In this document: positions 23,463 through 32,371 of the stretch, one piece after another
Layout of the letters: every line of letters begins with the position of its first letter
Numbering within the stretch: the stretch's first letter is position 1
NCBI RefSeq assembly: GCF_002920635.1
Contig: NZ_PQSR01000083.1
Coordinates: 1 to 35,040 of the forward strand
Reading direction: 5' to 3'
DNA length: 35,040 bases
DNA from: Streptomyces sp. Ru72
Lineage (GTDB): Bacteria; Actinomycetota; Actinomycetes; Streptomycetales; Streptomycetaceae
Translations under genes and position numbers: made by a program
Notes under the pieces: generated by a model
What the model was told of the DNA's origin: nothing
What the model saw: only the letters and a program-made list of their open reading frames with translations
Databases searched by the model: none

Positions 23463-23780
23463 ATGATTCACCACACGATGATTGTTGCCTTCGACGAACC
23501 GATTCCCTCGGACGAGCTCGACGAGTACCTCAAGGGCCTCGAAGCGCTGACCATGGGCACCGGCGCCTTCCAGTCCTTCGCCGCCCGCCACCACCTGCGT
23601 GTCCCCGGCGACGACCACGCCCCGGTGGCCGTCGCTTCCGCCGTCGTCCAGCTCGGACTGGCCGACCTCGACGCCCTCAACACCGCTTTCGCCCTCCCCG
23701 GCGTCGGCGCGTTCATCAACAGCTGGCAGGACCGTCGCCCGTACAAGGCGATATGGGTCAACCACGAGCCCCTCGCCTGA
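23463..23780 (+). CDS. Small dimeric alpha/beta-barrel-like protein
   Basis: A 105-residue soluble protein starting MIHHTMIVAFDEPIPSDELD and ending SWQDRRPYKAIWVNHEPLA. Length and the opening beta-strand pattern recall Dabb or antibiotic-monooxygenase-like dimeric barrels, but no diagnostic residue fixes the family. I chose ATG 23463; ATG 23478 (MIVAFDEP) is possible. The divergent LysR gene and the palindrome suggest LysR control, now perhaps lost because the regulator is frameshifted. Confidence 0.65.
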   Translation: MIHHTMIVAFDEPIPSDELDEYLKGLEALTMGTGAFQSFAARHHLRVPGDDHAPVAVASAVVQLGLADLDALNTAFALPGVGAFINSWQDRRPYKAIWVNHEPLA

Positions 23781-23881
23781 CCCGTCACCCCGGCGGGGGT
23801 GCCCACCCGACGCCGCTGGTGCAGTCGGCCTCTCTCAACCCTGAAAGCGTTCAGCGCGCGTTGGGCAGTCCTGCGCAACGA

Positions 23882-23939
23882 CGAAGCTCCTGGTAGACGG
23901 GTTCTCGACCAGGATGACCCGTGTCCGCCAGGAGCTTCG
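23882..23939 (+). repeat. Nested hairpin at the left end of an IS5-family element
   Basis: Perfect outer arms CGAAGCTCCTGG (23882-23893) and CCAGGAGCTTCG (23928-23939) enclose inner arms ACGGGT and ACCCGT. The structure ends two bases before the GTG start of the transposase, so in RNA it would bury the initiation region. Confidence 0.7.
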
Positions 23940-23940
23940 C

Positions 23941-24744
23941 GTGATTGTCTACTCGTCGTCGATGGATCTGCCCAGCCGCACCCTGCGGTTCCTGACCGGG
24001 CAACTGGCTGCCCCGTGGAAGGAGATAGGGACGCGATGGCGTCGTCTGCCGGCCGGTCGCCAGGCCCTCCTTGCCCTGGCCCACCTGCGATGCGGTGACA
24101 CCTATGCCCAGCTCGCCGCGGGATTCGGTATCGGAATCGCGACCGCATTTCGCTACATACGCGAAGCCATCGAGGTCCTGTCCGCCCTCGCCCCGACACT
24201 CACCGAGGCGATGGAGGCGATCCGCGCGAAGGCGTTCGTCATCCTTGACGGCACCCTGCTCCCGATCGACCGCATCGCAGCCGACACTCCTTACTACTCG
24301 GGGAAGCACAAACGCCACGGCATGAACGTGCAGGTCCTCACCGACCCGTTCGGACGCCTGCTCTGGGCCTCTCCCGCCCTGCCCGGCTCGACCCACGACC
24401 TCACCGCCGCCCGACAGCACGGAATCATCGCAGCCCTCACCGAGTCGGATCTCAAATGCTGGGCGGACAGGGCGTATCAGGATGCAGGCGGGCCCGTCCG
24501 AGTTCCATTCCGAGGCCGTCGCCTGAAGAATTGGAAGCGGCTTCACAACAGCAATCTGACGGCCGAGCGGCTGCGCCACCTCCAGGACGCGTTCCCCAAG
24601 GCGGCCGCCGACTCCCGCGCCCGTACGGACTACTACGCCGAACAGGACGATGCCGACCCAGCGCACCCGGTGCAGAAGGACGACCAGCAGGCGCACCGCC
24701 CGCACGAGCCCGGACCGCACCAAGGCCAGGAGGCCGGCCACTGA
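23941..24744 (+). pseudogene. IS5-family transposase, 3' truncated and fused to unrelated sequence
   Basis: GTG 23941 begins MIVYSSSMDLPSRTLRFLTG. A helix-turn-helix region (CGDTYAQLAAGFGIGIATAF) is followed by the DDE_Tnp_4-type catalytic region with FVILDGTLLPIDR (first Asp), GSTHDLTAAR and WADRAYQDAGG (second Asp). Similarity stops after RLKNWKRLHNS at about 24546, just before the block that should supply the catalytic Glu. The frame continues for about 66 residues of different composition (TAERLRHLQDAFPKAAADSR and a His/Gln-rich tail) to 24744, probably part of another gene. It cannot be active as it stands. Confidence 0.82.
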
Positions 24745-25460
24745 GTGCACCCGATGCCGCGCACCCGATGCTGCGGGTGCGCACCGACGATGCCCGACAT
24801 CCCCCACCGAGTGGAGTCCACCGGCCGGGCGTGGCCGACATCGTGCGGGAGTGCGCGACATCGCCGGGACGATGCTGTGCATCCACCTGCTGCGCACCCG
24901 CCGCTTTTCTCCTTGACCACGGCCCGTGTCAAGGAGAAGTGCGACGCCGCCAACGGGGCCGCTCCACCGCATCGGCCCCACCCGATGGGCACCACTTCCG
25001 CGCCGCCGGCCGCACTGGTGCGCATCCACCCGCACTGGTGCAACGCCACGACCGGTGTCCACGACCGCGCGGGCCCCGCTCCACCTGCTCATCGCGCAGC
25101 GCCTGCAGAGCTTGGACGACGTCCTGCGGTGCATCGGCGAGGACGGCCGACGAAGTGCGCGATGGTGCGGGCGATCCCCGGCGCGGCCGCTGCGGGGGCG
25201 TGCGTGGCCCACTGCCTGATCGCCATCAGGTAGATGACGCCGACCTCGTCCAGGACGTAGGAGTCGGCGTAGGGCGGCTGGATCGTGGACCGGGGTGAGG
25301 CGCCGGGCGGAGTTGCCCACCTCCAGGCCCGGCCCCCGGCTCAGGGTGGCGAGGCTGGCCTGAGCCACGCCTTCCGCGGTCGTCCCGCGTGCGGCCCCGG
25401 TGCGATGCCGGATGCGGGACGACCTTGAGCCCCAAGCACTGACGTGTGCGTGAGCGCAGC
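24745..25460. other. Disrupted intergenic region with a degraded gene remnant
   Basis: There is no intact gene. 24745-25080 is rich in repeats of GCATC and GTGCGC with no convincing frame. On the minus strand between about 25420 and 25090, codon-like stretches sit in different frames: ASLATLSRGPGLEVGNSARR, then IQPPYADSYVLDEVGVIYLM followed by APGIARTIAHFVG, then APQDVVQALQALRDEQVE. These look like one decayed gene with frameshifts. I do not recognise the family. Confidence 0.45.
24907..24938. repeat. Inverted repeat / hairpin
   Basis: TTCTCCTTGAC and GTCAAGGAGAA are perfect 11-bp arms; inner ACGG and CCGT extend the stem past one bulged C. It could be a terminator or the remains of an element end. 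Confidence 0.5.
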
Positions 25461-26666
25461 CTATTCGGGCAGCGGCAGGTGGCCGATCACCTTCTCGCCC
25501 ACGGCCGCAGACCTCCGTAGCGCCTGGTAGCCGTAGCCGCGCATGGCTTCTTCGTAGGCGCCGATGCCGTCCAGGAGTGCCTTGTCGCCGCGTGTGACCG
25601 CGAGCAGTTCAGTGCCGAGGACGTGCGCGTCGCGCAGCGCGGTGTTGGCGCCGATGCCCAACGACGGGCTCATGGCGTGGATTGCGTCGCCCGCGACGGT
25701 GACATTCGAGGGCTCCCAGGCACTGACGGGGACGCAGCTGCGCAGGGACAGCGGCTGCACCGTGGCGGTGTCCCACAGTCGGACTGTCTCCACCAGAGCG
25801 GGGTGCCAGGAGGCGACGCGCTCCAGCGCGTATGCCTTGAGCTGCTTGGGCGTGGCGGTGAACAGCTCTGCGTCGGGCATCATGCGGCTCGCGACGGAGT
25901 TGAAGATGCTCAGCGCGTAGTTCTTGGTGGCCTCGTCCTGGAAGCCCTGGTCCTGTTCCTTGATCAGCGGCGAGTCGGGGTTGCTGCGCTCCAGTGGGCC
26001 TAGGGTCAGTCCGGTCCAGTCGGAGGCGTAGGCCAGCGAGAAGGTGTTGAACAGCTGCTGCGGCAGCTTGACTTTGGTCTCCTCGGTGATCGGGACCTTG
26101 GCGGCGATGTGCCGCTCGGCCAGGTCGGCGACCTTGACCTGAGGCAGCCGTTGGGCCCGCACAGCGGAGTTGATGCCGTCCGCGGCGACAGCACGTCGGC
26201 CTCGGCGGTCTGACCGTTGCTCAGGAGCACGGTGACGGTGCCGTCCGCGTTGGAGCGGTGGCCGGTGACCTTGGCGCCGAAGTGAACGGCCTTCTCCAGG
26301 CCGAGGTAGAGGATCCGGCGCAGCGTCGAGCGACACACCACCAGGTGCTCGGGAATGTTCGGTGGGTACCCCGATGCCCTCGGTGGCGGACTTGTCGCGG
26401 CAGGGACGGGGATTGAGCTGCTCGTCGAAGAGCAGCATGTCGTCGTTGGGCATGCCCGAGGTTGCCAGGAACAGCCCCCACAGCCGCGGCTCCGGGGCGG
26501 CGTGCAGGGCGGAGGTGCCGGTGGAGTTGATGTGGATCCGGTGGCCGGCCTCACGGGCGGCGACGCCTGCATCGCGCTCGTACACGGCCACGTCCAGGCC
26601 ATGCCGGTTCAGGTAGTGAGCCAGCGTCATCCCGGCGAGGCCGCCGCCGGCGATGACGATACGCAT
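25461..26666 (-). pseudogene. FAD-dependent monooxygenase with two compensating frameshifts
   Basis: A flavoprotein of the PHBH-like aromatic hydroxylase type. The start MRIVIAGGGLAGMTLAHYLN carries the GxGxxG dinucleotide-binding motif, and GDAIHAMSPSLGIGANTAL is the C-terminal FAD-binding GD motif. Between about 26369 and 26190 the frame is wrong: an extra C in GTACCC shifts it, and a missing base restores it before VAADGINSAVRAQ. The other frame there supplies the normal protein (PPNIPEHLVVCRSTLRRILY and further to GQTAEADVL). As read, about 60 residues of the core are scrambled, including the conserved arginine region, so activity is unlikely. The IS701 end lies only 66 bases upstream of ATG 26666, so the native promoter is probably displaced. 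Confidence 0.82.
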
Positions 26667-26731
26667 CCCAGACAAAAGTACTCCCCGTCCAAATGGTCTC
26701 GTACTCGGGAGCACACCGGGCCTCTCTTAAT

Positions 26732-28132
26732 ACTCCAGCCGTAGATCGTGATCTTCATGCGCGGGTGGTTTGTCGCCGGTAGTGGCTGGCCCGGGATCGG
26801 GCCTGGTGACAACGTCGCCAGTTGGATCAGCCGAGCTGGTGAACAACGTCCTGGACGGGCTGGGCAACGAGCGCGATGAAACAGGCGCTGGATCTCGTTG
26901 CAGGTGAGCTGGATCAGGCCGTCGGGTGAGGGGTGACGGGTGTGTTCCTCAGCTCGAACTACGGCGAGGAAGGCGTGCGCCATCACCGCCAGGGTGACCC
27001 AGCGGGACCAGGACAGGTAGCGGCGGACCTGGTGCTCGTCCAGACCGGCCAGACCCTTGCACGTCTGGAAGAACTCCTCAACTCGCCACCTTGATCCGGC
27101 CACGCGCACCAGCTCCGTCGTTGGCACCGATGTGGGCGAGTAGCAGCGGTAGTAGGCGAGTTCGCTGGTGCGGCGGTTGCGGCGGATCAGCAGAAGGCGA
27201 CTGCCGGGGCGGGGCTCGACGAGTTCGATGACGGCCCAGTCATAGAAGCGATAGCCCTTCGCTCCGGTCCCGGCGGACAGCTTCTGCCAGGCCCACCGGG
27301 GTAGCTTCTCGGCCAGGACGTCCGCGCGGAAATTGCCCGCGCCGGTGGTGACTTCGTGCGAGCAGGCCACTGCAAGGACTAGCCGGTGCCGCGTTCCTCC
27401 AGCGCGGTCCGTAGCGCCGTAGACCTCGTCGCCCGCGACCCACGCGGCCTGGTGGCCGGCATCCAGAAACCGGGCGACCATGCGAGCGGCCAGCTCCGGC
27501 TTGGTGGCGAAGGCGGTCTCCTCGGGCAGGCCTGCGGCACGACAGCGGTCGGGGTCGGAGGTCCAGGAGCGTGGAACGTAAAGTTCCCGGTCCACGTCCG
27601 CGTGGCCGCGCCGACCGGCGTAGACCAGGTAGACCGCGACCTGGGCGTTCTCAATTGTGCCGGCGGTGCCGGTGTACTGGCGCTGGACACCGACCGTTGC
27701 GGTGCCCTTCTTCTCGTCGCCGGTCTCGTCGACGACCAGCACCGCCTGCCTGTCGCGGAGGTGATCGACCACGTAGCCACGTACGTCGTCGCGGACGGCG
27801 TCGGGGTCCCACTTGGCCCGGCCGAGCAGGTGCTGCAGGCCGCCCGGGGTGGTGTCCCCGGCCCATTCGGCGATGGTCCAGCAGTTCTTGCGCGGCAGGT
27901 CCGACAGGAGTCCGAGGATCAACTGCCGGACCCGGCGGCGGGGTTCGACCCGCGGGAACCGACCTGCGATGCGACCCATCAGACCCTCGAACGCTTCCTG
28001 CCAGTGGGCAGGGTCTACCGTATGACCTGCGGCCACCGCCTGATCTTCCGTCTTCACAAACCGATGATCAACGGTGGCCGCAGCCGTTCGACAGTGGCCC
28101 CACCAAGCAAGATCGCGATCTACGCCCGGAGT
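26732..28132 (-). mobile_element. IS701-family insertion sequence
   Basis: A 1.4-kb element bounded by inverted repeats of about 24 bp: 26732-26755 and 28109-28132 match as reverse complements with three mismatches, sharing the GATCTACG block. Length and gene content fit IS701. No target duplication is evident at the edges. It separates the FAD monooxygenase gene from its upstream region. Confidence 0.82.
26755..28057 (-). pseudogene. IS701-family DDE transposase, C-terminus damaged
   Basis: The start is GTG 28057. The catalytic core is intact: VLVVDETGDEKKG, WVAGDEVYG and RWRVEEFFQTCKGLAGLDEH carry the D, D and E positions. After CNEIQRLF an extra base near 26880 shifts the frame. The correct continuation (IALVAQPVQDVVHQLG) then meets a TGA at 26829-26827 where WSNWRR is expected, before ending TTRA at 26755. 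As written the protein keeps the core but reads out of the element. It may be partly functional, but the combined frameshift and stop point to decay. Confidence 0.8.
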
Positions 28133-28172
28133 TCCAGGGACGACATCGTGCTGTAGTTGCGACGCCAGCAGA

Positions 28173-28925
28173 TCAGAGGAGCGGACGTGAGTTCAGTTGG
28201 GCGACGGCCGGGCCGGCACCACTGGCACGCACTAGCGGGGATCTTGGTCCTTCTGGCGCTGTTGGTCGCCTGGGCGGTCTCCCGGATCGCCAGTCAGGAC
28301 GTGCGTTCCAGCAGCGTCGTATCGAGCGCGGCCCTCGTTGCAGCTTGCGTGTGAAGCGGTGCATGTGGGGGTCGAGCAGCTCGACCGGCTCAGCAAGCAC
28401 CTGCTCGTCGGTCAGCCACCGGATTGCGTCGAACTCGCCTTGGTCGTAGGAAGTGATGGTGTGGGCGTCGGCATTAAGGAGGTACCACAGCGAGACGTCG
28501 GTGTGCGCGCGCTGTCCCCGGGTTCCGGTGACGGTGAGGAAGAGGGGATACTCTCCAGTGATCGGCGATGCCACCGCCTCGATGCCCAGTTCCTCACGGC
28601 TTTCGCGGACCACCGAGGCCCACGGGTCCTCACCTGGCTCGACGTGTCCTCCGGCTGGCAGCCACAGGCCCGCCTTGCGGTGCGCGACGAGCAGCAGCTG
28701 CCCGCGCGTGTCGTCGAGGACAACGAAGTAGCTCACCAAGTGCATCGCCGGAACATCTGGCTTGCGCACCCGGTAGATCGGGGCTCCGCCGGCGATCCAC
28801 TGCCTGGCGGACTCCAGGTGGGTGCGCTCCAGGTCGTCCCACGGTTCGATGGCACCGACCAGCTTGAGAAGGTGGGCTCGCGGCTGATCGTCGGGAGCGG
28901 TGAGCAGGTCGTCAGGTGAGGTCAT
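28173..28925 (-). CDS. NUDIX hydrolase with aberrant C-terminal extension
   Basis: Read from ATG 28925. The NUDIX box at residues 93-115 (GHVEPGED, then RESREELGI) matches GX5EX7REUXEEXGU, so Mg-dependent cleavage of nucleoside-diphosphate-linked substrates is expected. The domain ends around HMHRFTRKLQ at about residue 197. The next 50 or so residues (arginine/proline-rich) are antisense to the small membrane ORF at 28187-28354, so the natural stop was probably lost at a junction near 28335. The IS701 fragment lies directly upstream. The catalytic domain looks complete. Confidence 0.78.
   Translation of the reverse strand: MTSPDDLLTAPDDQPRAHLLKLVGAIEPWDDLERTHLESARQWIAGGAPIYRVRKPDVPAMHLVSYFVVLDDTRGQLLLVAHRKAGLWLPAGGHVEPGEDPWASVVRESREELGIEAVASPITGEYPLFLTVTGTRGQRAHTDVSLWYLLNADAHTITSYDQGEFDAIRWLTDEQVLAEPVELLDPHMHRFTRKLQRGPRSIRRCWNARPDWRSGRPPRRPTAPEGPRSPLVRASGAGPAVAQLNSRPLL
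28187..28354 (+). CDS. Short single-pass membrane protein, probably a 5' gene fragment
   Basis: GTG 28187 has an excellent AGAGGAG five bases upstream. It encodes 55 residues: a basic start VSSVGRRPGRHHWHALAG, one transmembrane helix (ILVLLALLVAWAVS) and SRIASQDVRSSSVV before a stop at 28354. Good initiation signals with an abrupt end overlapping the NUDIX 3' end suggest the 5' piece of a larger membrane gene cut by rearrangement near 28335. It may still be expressed. Confidence 0.5.
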   Translation: MSSVGRRPGRHHWHALAGILVLLALLVAWAVSRIASQDVRSSSVVSSAALVAACV

Positions 28926-28976
28926 CTGCGCATGCTGGCAGGAGCCACTGACAACCGTGCCCGACGGCCACCTGGC

Positions 28977-29150
28977 CTCCCCAGCCCACTCCGCGATCGT
29001 CCAGCAGTTCTTCCGCGGCAAGTCCGACAGCAGCCCGAGCACCAGTCGCCCGGTCCGGCACCGGGGCTTAACTCGCCTGAACCGGCCCGCGATCCGCCCC
29101 ATCAACCCTCGAACGCCTCCCGCCAACGCGCGGGATCTATGCTTTGAACG
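28977..29150 (-). mobile_element. IS701-family transposase fragment
   Basis: Homologous to the 5' part of the IS701 transposase in this window: GLMGRIAGRF, GLLSDLPRKNCWTIAEWAG and an ALAGG...RGLMG lead-in. One base is missing at GAGGGTTGATGGGG (about 29105), and it ends abruptly after EWAGE. A short, dead relic on the same strand as the complete copy. Confidence 0.78.
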
Positions 29151-29505
29151 GGTGCCCTGCGGGATCCGCGAGGATACGCCAACTCCGCTTTCCGTCACCC
29201 TCATCGAGCAGCGTGGCACCCCGTTTGGGGACCTCTTCCTGCGCTTGGTCCAGGTCCTTGACCCCCAGGTCGAGATGGAATTGCTGGGGCCGAGCGGGAT
29301 CCGGCCACCGCGGCGGCTGATGATCTTCCACCCGCTGGAAGGCCAGCACGAACCCACTGTCGGCGTGGAGCGTCGCCCAACTGTTGCCGAGCGACCATCG
29401 TGGATCCGGTTGGTTCACCACACCGCCGAGAAGCGACTGGTAGAAGGAGGACAGCTCAACGACATCGGCACAGTCCAACACCACGCACTGCAGCTTGGCG
29501 ATCAC
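29137..29505 (-). CDS. VOC-family (glyoxalase/bleomycin-resistance-like) protein, C-terminus clipped
   Basis: About 120 residues with the VOC pattern: IAKLQCVVLDCADVVELSSF at the N-terminus and FHLDLGVKDLDQAQEEV in the second beta-alpha-beta unit, ending LADPAGHPFKA. The family usually continues three to ten residues past the GHPF motif. Here the stop falls at the start of the IS701 fragment, so the tail has been replaced. Start uncertain: GTG 29505 (used) or TTG 29526. Substrate unknown. Confidence 0.72.
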   Translation of the reverse strand: MIAKLQCVVLDCADVVELSSFYQSLLGGVVNQPDPRWSLGNSWATLHADSGFVLAFQRVEDHQPPRWPDPARPQQFHLDLGVKDLDQAQEEVPKRGATLLDEGDGKRSWRILADPAGHPFKA

Positions 29506-29519
29506 GAGGGCAGCGTGAG

Positions 29520-30155
29520 AGGACAACGGAGCACCTGCTGAGGGAACTTCTCTATCTGGCCTCTCCGGACAGCCCGGAGGACGGCCGGGCCTCCACCGCC
29601 GAGGCCATCGCCCGTCATGGTGACGAAGCGCTGGCTGGCAGCGAGGTGACCCGGCTCGCCGAGGCCCTGCGGCCGCGCGAGCCGGAGGAGGAAGGCGGCG
29701 AGCGGGGCGTGCGCCTACGGGGAGCCGACCTGGCGGGCGGCAACCTGTACCACGTCCGGCTGCCGGACGCCGATCTCGAAGGGACGGATCTGAGCCGGGC
29801 CAACCTCGGTTTCTCGGACCTGCGCGGGGCCCGGCTCGACGCGTCGGCGCTGCCCGGTGCCGATCTAACCGGTGCGGACCTGTCGGGAGCCCACCTCGCC
29901 CGCTGCGACCTCAGCGGCGCGGTCCTCGACGACGCGCGGCTCGTGGGTACGGATCTCTCCAGGGCCCGGCTAGCATCGCGCCGGGCATCTACCGCGTGGG
30001 TGACGACGAGAGCCGGGACCGGAGCGCGGATCCCGCGCCGGCCCCTCGTACGCCGAGCCCCGTGCACTGACGACGGCGTCCGCGTCCCCACGGTTGGCAC
30101 TGACGACGTCGTGGCCCAGCTGCTCTCACAGGCCCGGAACGGAAACGCAAAGTGA
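29520..30155 (+). pseudogene. Pentapeptide-repeat protein, 5' truncated
   Basis: The frame is open from 29400, but family-like sequence begins near 29520 (EHLLRELLYLASPDSPEDGR). There is no convincing start codon or ribosome-binding site. Residues encoded by about 29700-29970 are tandem A(D/N)LXX pentapeptides (GADLAGGNL, DADLEGTDLSRANL, GADLTGADLSGAHL), forming a right-handed quadrilateral beta-helix. The last 60 residues lose the pattern and are arginine-rich, suggesting another frameshift near 29975. It may be the tail of a larger membrane or STAND-type protein. Confidence 0.6.
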
Positions 30156-30172
30156 TCCCCCATGTCGCTTCA

Positions 30173-30253
30173 CGTCTCGCTACCCGGGGCGGAAGCGACT
30201 GGATGACCGTCTGGTGTTCCAGGAATCTTGTTCGTTCTCCATACCGGGATCCT
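30173..30253 (+). mobile_element. IS5-family transposase fragment, part 1
   Basis: Encodes RYPGRKRLDDRLVFQ; then, after one missing G near 30206, GILFVLHTGI. This is the N-terminal block of an IS5 transposase (compare HPGRKRIDDRKTLQG in the element at 71-961). It stops at ACCGGGATCC, exactly where part 2 at 32473 resumes. Confidence 0.72.
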
Positions 30254-30449
30254 TAAGAATGGACCCGGTCCGGGAGGACCGGGTGTGGCTGATACTGGGA
30301 TGCCGTCGAGGGCTCTGGGAGAATGGCCGCCCGGTTCTCCGGGACGCTCCGACTGCTGATTGAGAACTGCGGACATCGCTGGTTAAGGACCCGTCGGCGG
30401 AGTGTCCTCGGACCATGGAAGTGCTGGTCGGGGAGACGGAGTGACGGGC

Positions 30450-31648
30450 GTGAGCACGCCGCAAGATCGCATATGGGTCGGCATCGACGCCGGCAAGGGA
30501 CATCACTGGGCTGTGGCCTTGAACGCCGAAGGCGAGAAACTGTTCTCGACCAAGGTGATCAATGACGAAGCGCAGATCCTGGCACTCATCGAGACAGCGC
30601 GCGAGCGTGCCCACGAGGTGCGATGGGCCGTGGACATTTCTGGCCGCGCCTCGACACTGCTGCTGGCCCTGCTGGTCGCCCATAGGCAGCAGGTGGTCTA
30701 CGTCCCGGGCCGCACTGTCAACCGCATGTCCGGGGCATACCGCGGGGAAGCAAAGACCGACGCCAAGGACGCCCAGGTCATCGCCGACCAAGCGCGGATG
30801 CGACGGGACTTCGCTGCGCTCAGCACACCACCAGAGCTGATCACCACGCTGCAGCTGCTGACCAACTACCGAGCAGACCTCATCGCCGACCGCGTCCGGC
30901 TGATCAACCGCCTTCGCGACCTGCTCGTGGGCGTCTGTCCCGCGTTGGAGCGGGCCTTCGACTACTCAGGTGCCAAAGGCCCGATTGTCATGCTGACCGA
31001 GTACCAGACGCCGGCGGCCCTGCGCCGAATCGGAATCAAGCGGCTGACTTCCTGGCTGGAACGCCGCAAGGTTCGGGGCGCTGGCGACATCGCCACCAAG
31101 GCCATCGAGGCCGCGCAGTCACAACAAGTCGCCCTGCCAGGCGAGAAGCGAGCCGCAAAGCTGGTCTGCGACTTCGCCCACCAGCTGCTGGCCCTCGACG
31201 AACGGATCCGGAGCAACGATCGGGAGATCCGCGAGACCTTCGCGCGGACGAACGCTCCGAGATCATCGAATCACTGCCTGGTATGGGCCCCATCCTGGGT
31301 GCTGAGTTCGTCGCCATCGTCGGCGACCTGACCAGCTACAAGGACGCTGGCCGCCTCGCCTCCCACGCTGGCCTGGCTCCGGTTGCCAGAGACTCCGGTC
31401 GCCGCACCGGCAACTACCACCGACCCAAGCGCTACCACCGGCGTCTACGGCACGTTCTCTACCTGTCCGCACAGTCCGCGATGATGCGCCCCGGCCCCTC
31501 CAGGGACTACTACCTCAAGAAGCGAGCCGAGGGCCTGCACCACACCCAAGCCCTGCTGGCACTCGCGCGCAGAAGGGTGGATGTGCTCTGGGCAATGCTA
31601 CGAGACAAGCGGCTCTTCGCCACCGCTGCACCGACCACGTCGTCGTAG
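30450..31648 (+). pseudogene. IS110-family DEDD transposase, frameshifted
   Basis: Starts at GTG 30450 or 30441 (RBS-like GGGGAGA and GGAG nearby) with STPQDRIWVGIDAGKGHHWA. The RuvC-like part shows VGIDAGKGHH, WAVDISG and GEAKTDAKDAQVIADQAR. At about 31245 one base is missing: ETFAR should be followed by ERSEIIESLPGMGPILGAEF, which lies in the next frame. The C-terminal part has the serine region ARDSGRRTGNYHRPKRYHRR and ends at 31648. It is distinct from the IS110 copy at 3980. Inactive as written unless frameshifting occurs. Confidence 0.85.
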
Positions 31649-31714
31649 CTACGTGCCTGAACAGCCCTTCGACAGCAGCCCTGCAGGCAACCGAGGTTCT
31701 GATGGACTTACACC

Positions 31715-32371
31715 ATGACGACACTGGCGCCCCGCGTCCTCCGCACACTTCAGCAGTTCCATGCCGACCATCCCTGGGACCACAACGCGCACTATCACCA
31801 GTGGATCCTGCGGCAGCTGCCGAGACGCTTCGATCACGCCTTGGACGTCGGATGCGGCACCGGGGACCTGGCCAGGCTCTTGGCCACCCGTGCCAAAACA
31901 GTGCAAGGAATAGACGCAGACCCCGCCATCGTCGCCCAGGCGCGGAAGCTCACCGCTCCCGCTGCCCCAGTGTCGTTCACCGTCGGCGACGCACTCAGCG
32001 ACATCCCACCTGGCCCCTACGACGTCATCACTTGCGTCGCGACCATCCACCATCTGCCGTTCAGCGACGCACTCACACGCTTTCGCCAGTGCCTGGCACC
32101 TGGAGGGACCCTGGTCGTCGTTGGTCTTGCCCGTGCACAGTCTCTTAGTGATCACCTGCTGGGGACGGCCGCCATCCCGTCGAACGTCGCCATGGCCTGG
32201 ATCAAGAACAAGGGCCGCAAGGCCCCACGGCCAGCATCAATGACCGCCCCAACCCAGCCAGCGACCATGAGCTTCCCCAACATCGTTCGCGACGCCCGCC
32301 AGGTATTGCCAGGTGCGCGGCTACGCCGCCGACTGTTCTGGCGCTACACACTGGTCTGGCACCAGCGGTAA
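31715..32371 (+). CDS. Class I SAM-dependent methyltransferase
   Basis: A 218-residue protein with SAM-binding motif I LDVGCGTGDLARLLA (43-57), an acidic loop end GIDADP (65-70), and motifs GDALSDIPPGPYDVITCVAT and LAPGGTLVVVGLAR. ATG 31715 is followed by a clean frame to 32371. It resembles UbiE/small-molecule methyltransferases; the acceptor is unknown. It lies 66 bases downstream of the IS110 transposase on the same strand and inside the insert, and unlike its surroundings it is undamaged, so it could be a passenger gene. Confidence 0.85.
   Translation: MTTLAPRVLRTLQQFHADHPWDHNAHYHQWILRQLPRRFDHALDVGCGTGDLARLLATRAKTVQGIDADPAIVAQARKLTAPAAPVSFTVGDALSDIPPGPYDVITCVATIHHLPFSDALTRFRQCLAPGGTLVVVGLARAQSLSDHLLGTAAIPSNVAMAWIKNKGRKAPRPASMTAPTQPATMSFPNIVRDARQVLPGARLRRRLFWRYTLVWHQR

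Noticed and set aside
24745..25080. Recurring GCATC/GTGCGC words suggesting a CRISPR or repeat array
   Set aside because: Copies are short, irregularly spaced and not identical; there are no uniform spacers and no cas genes.
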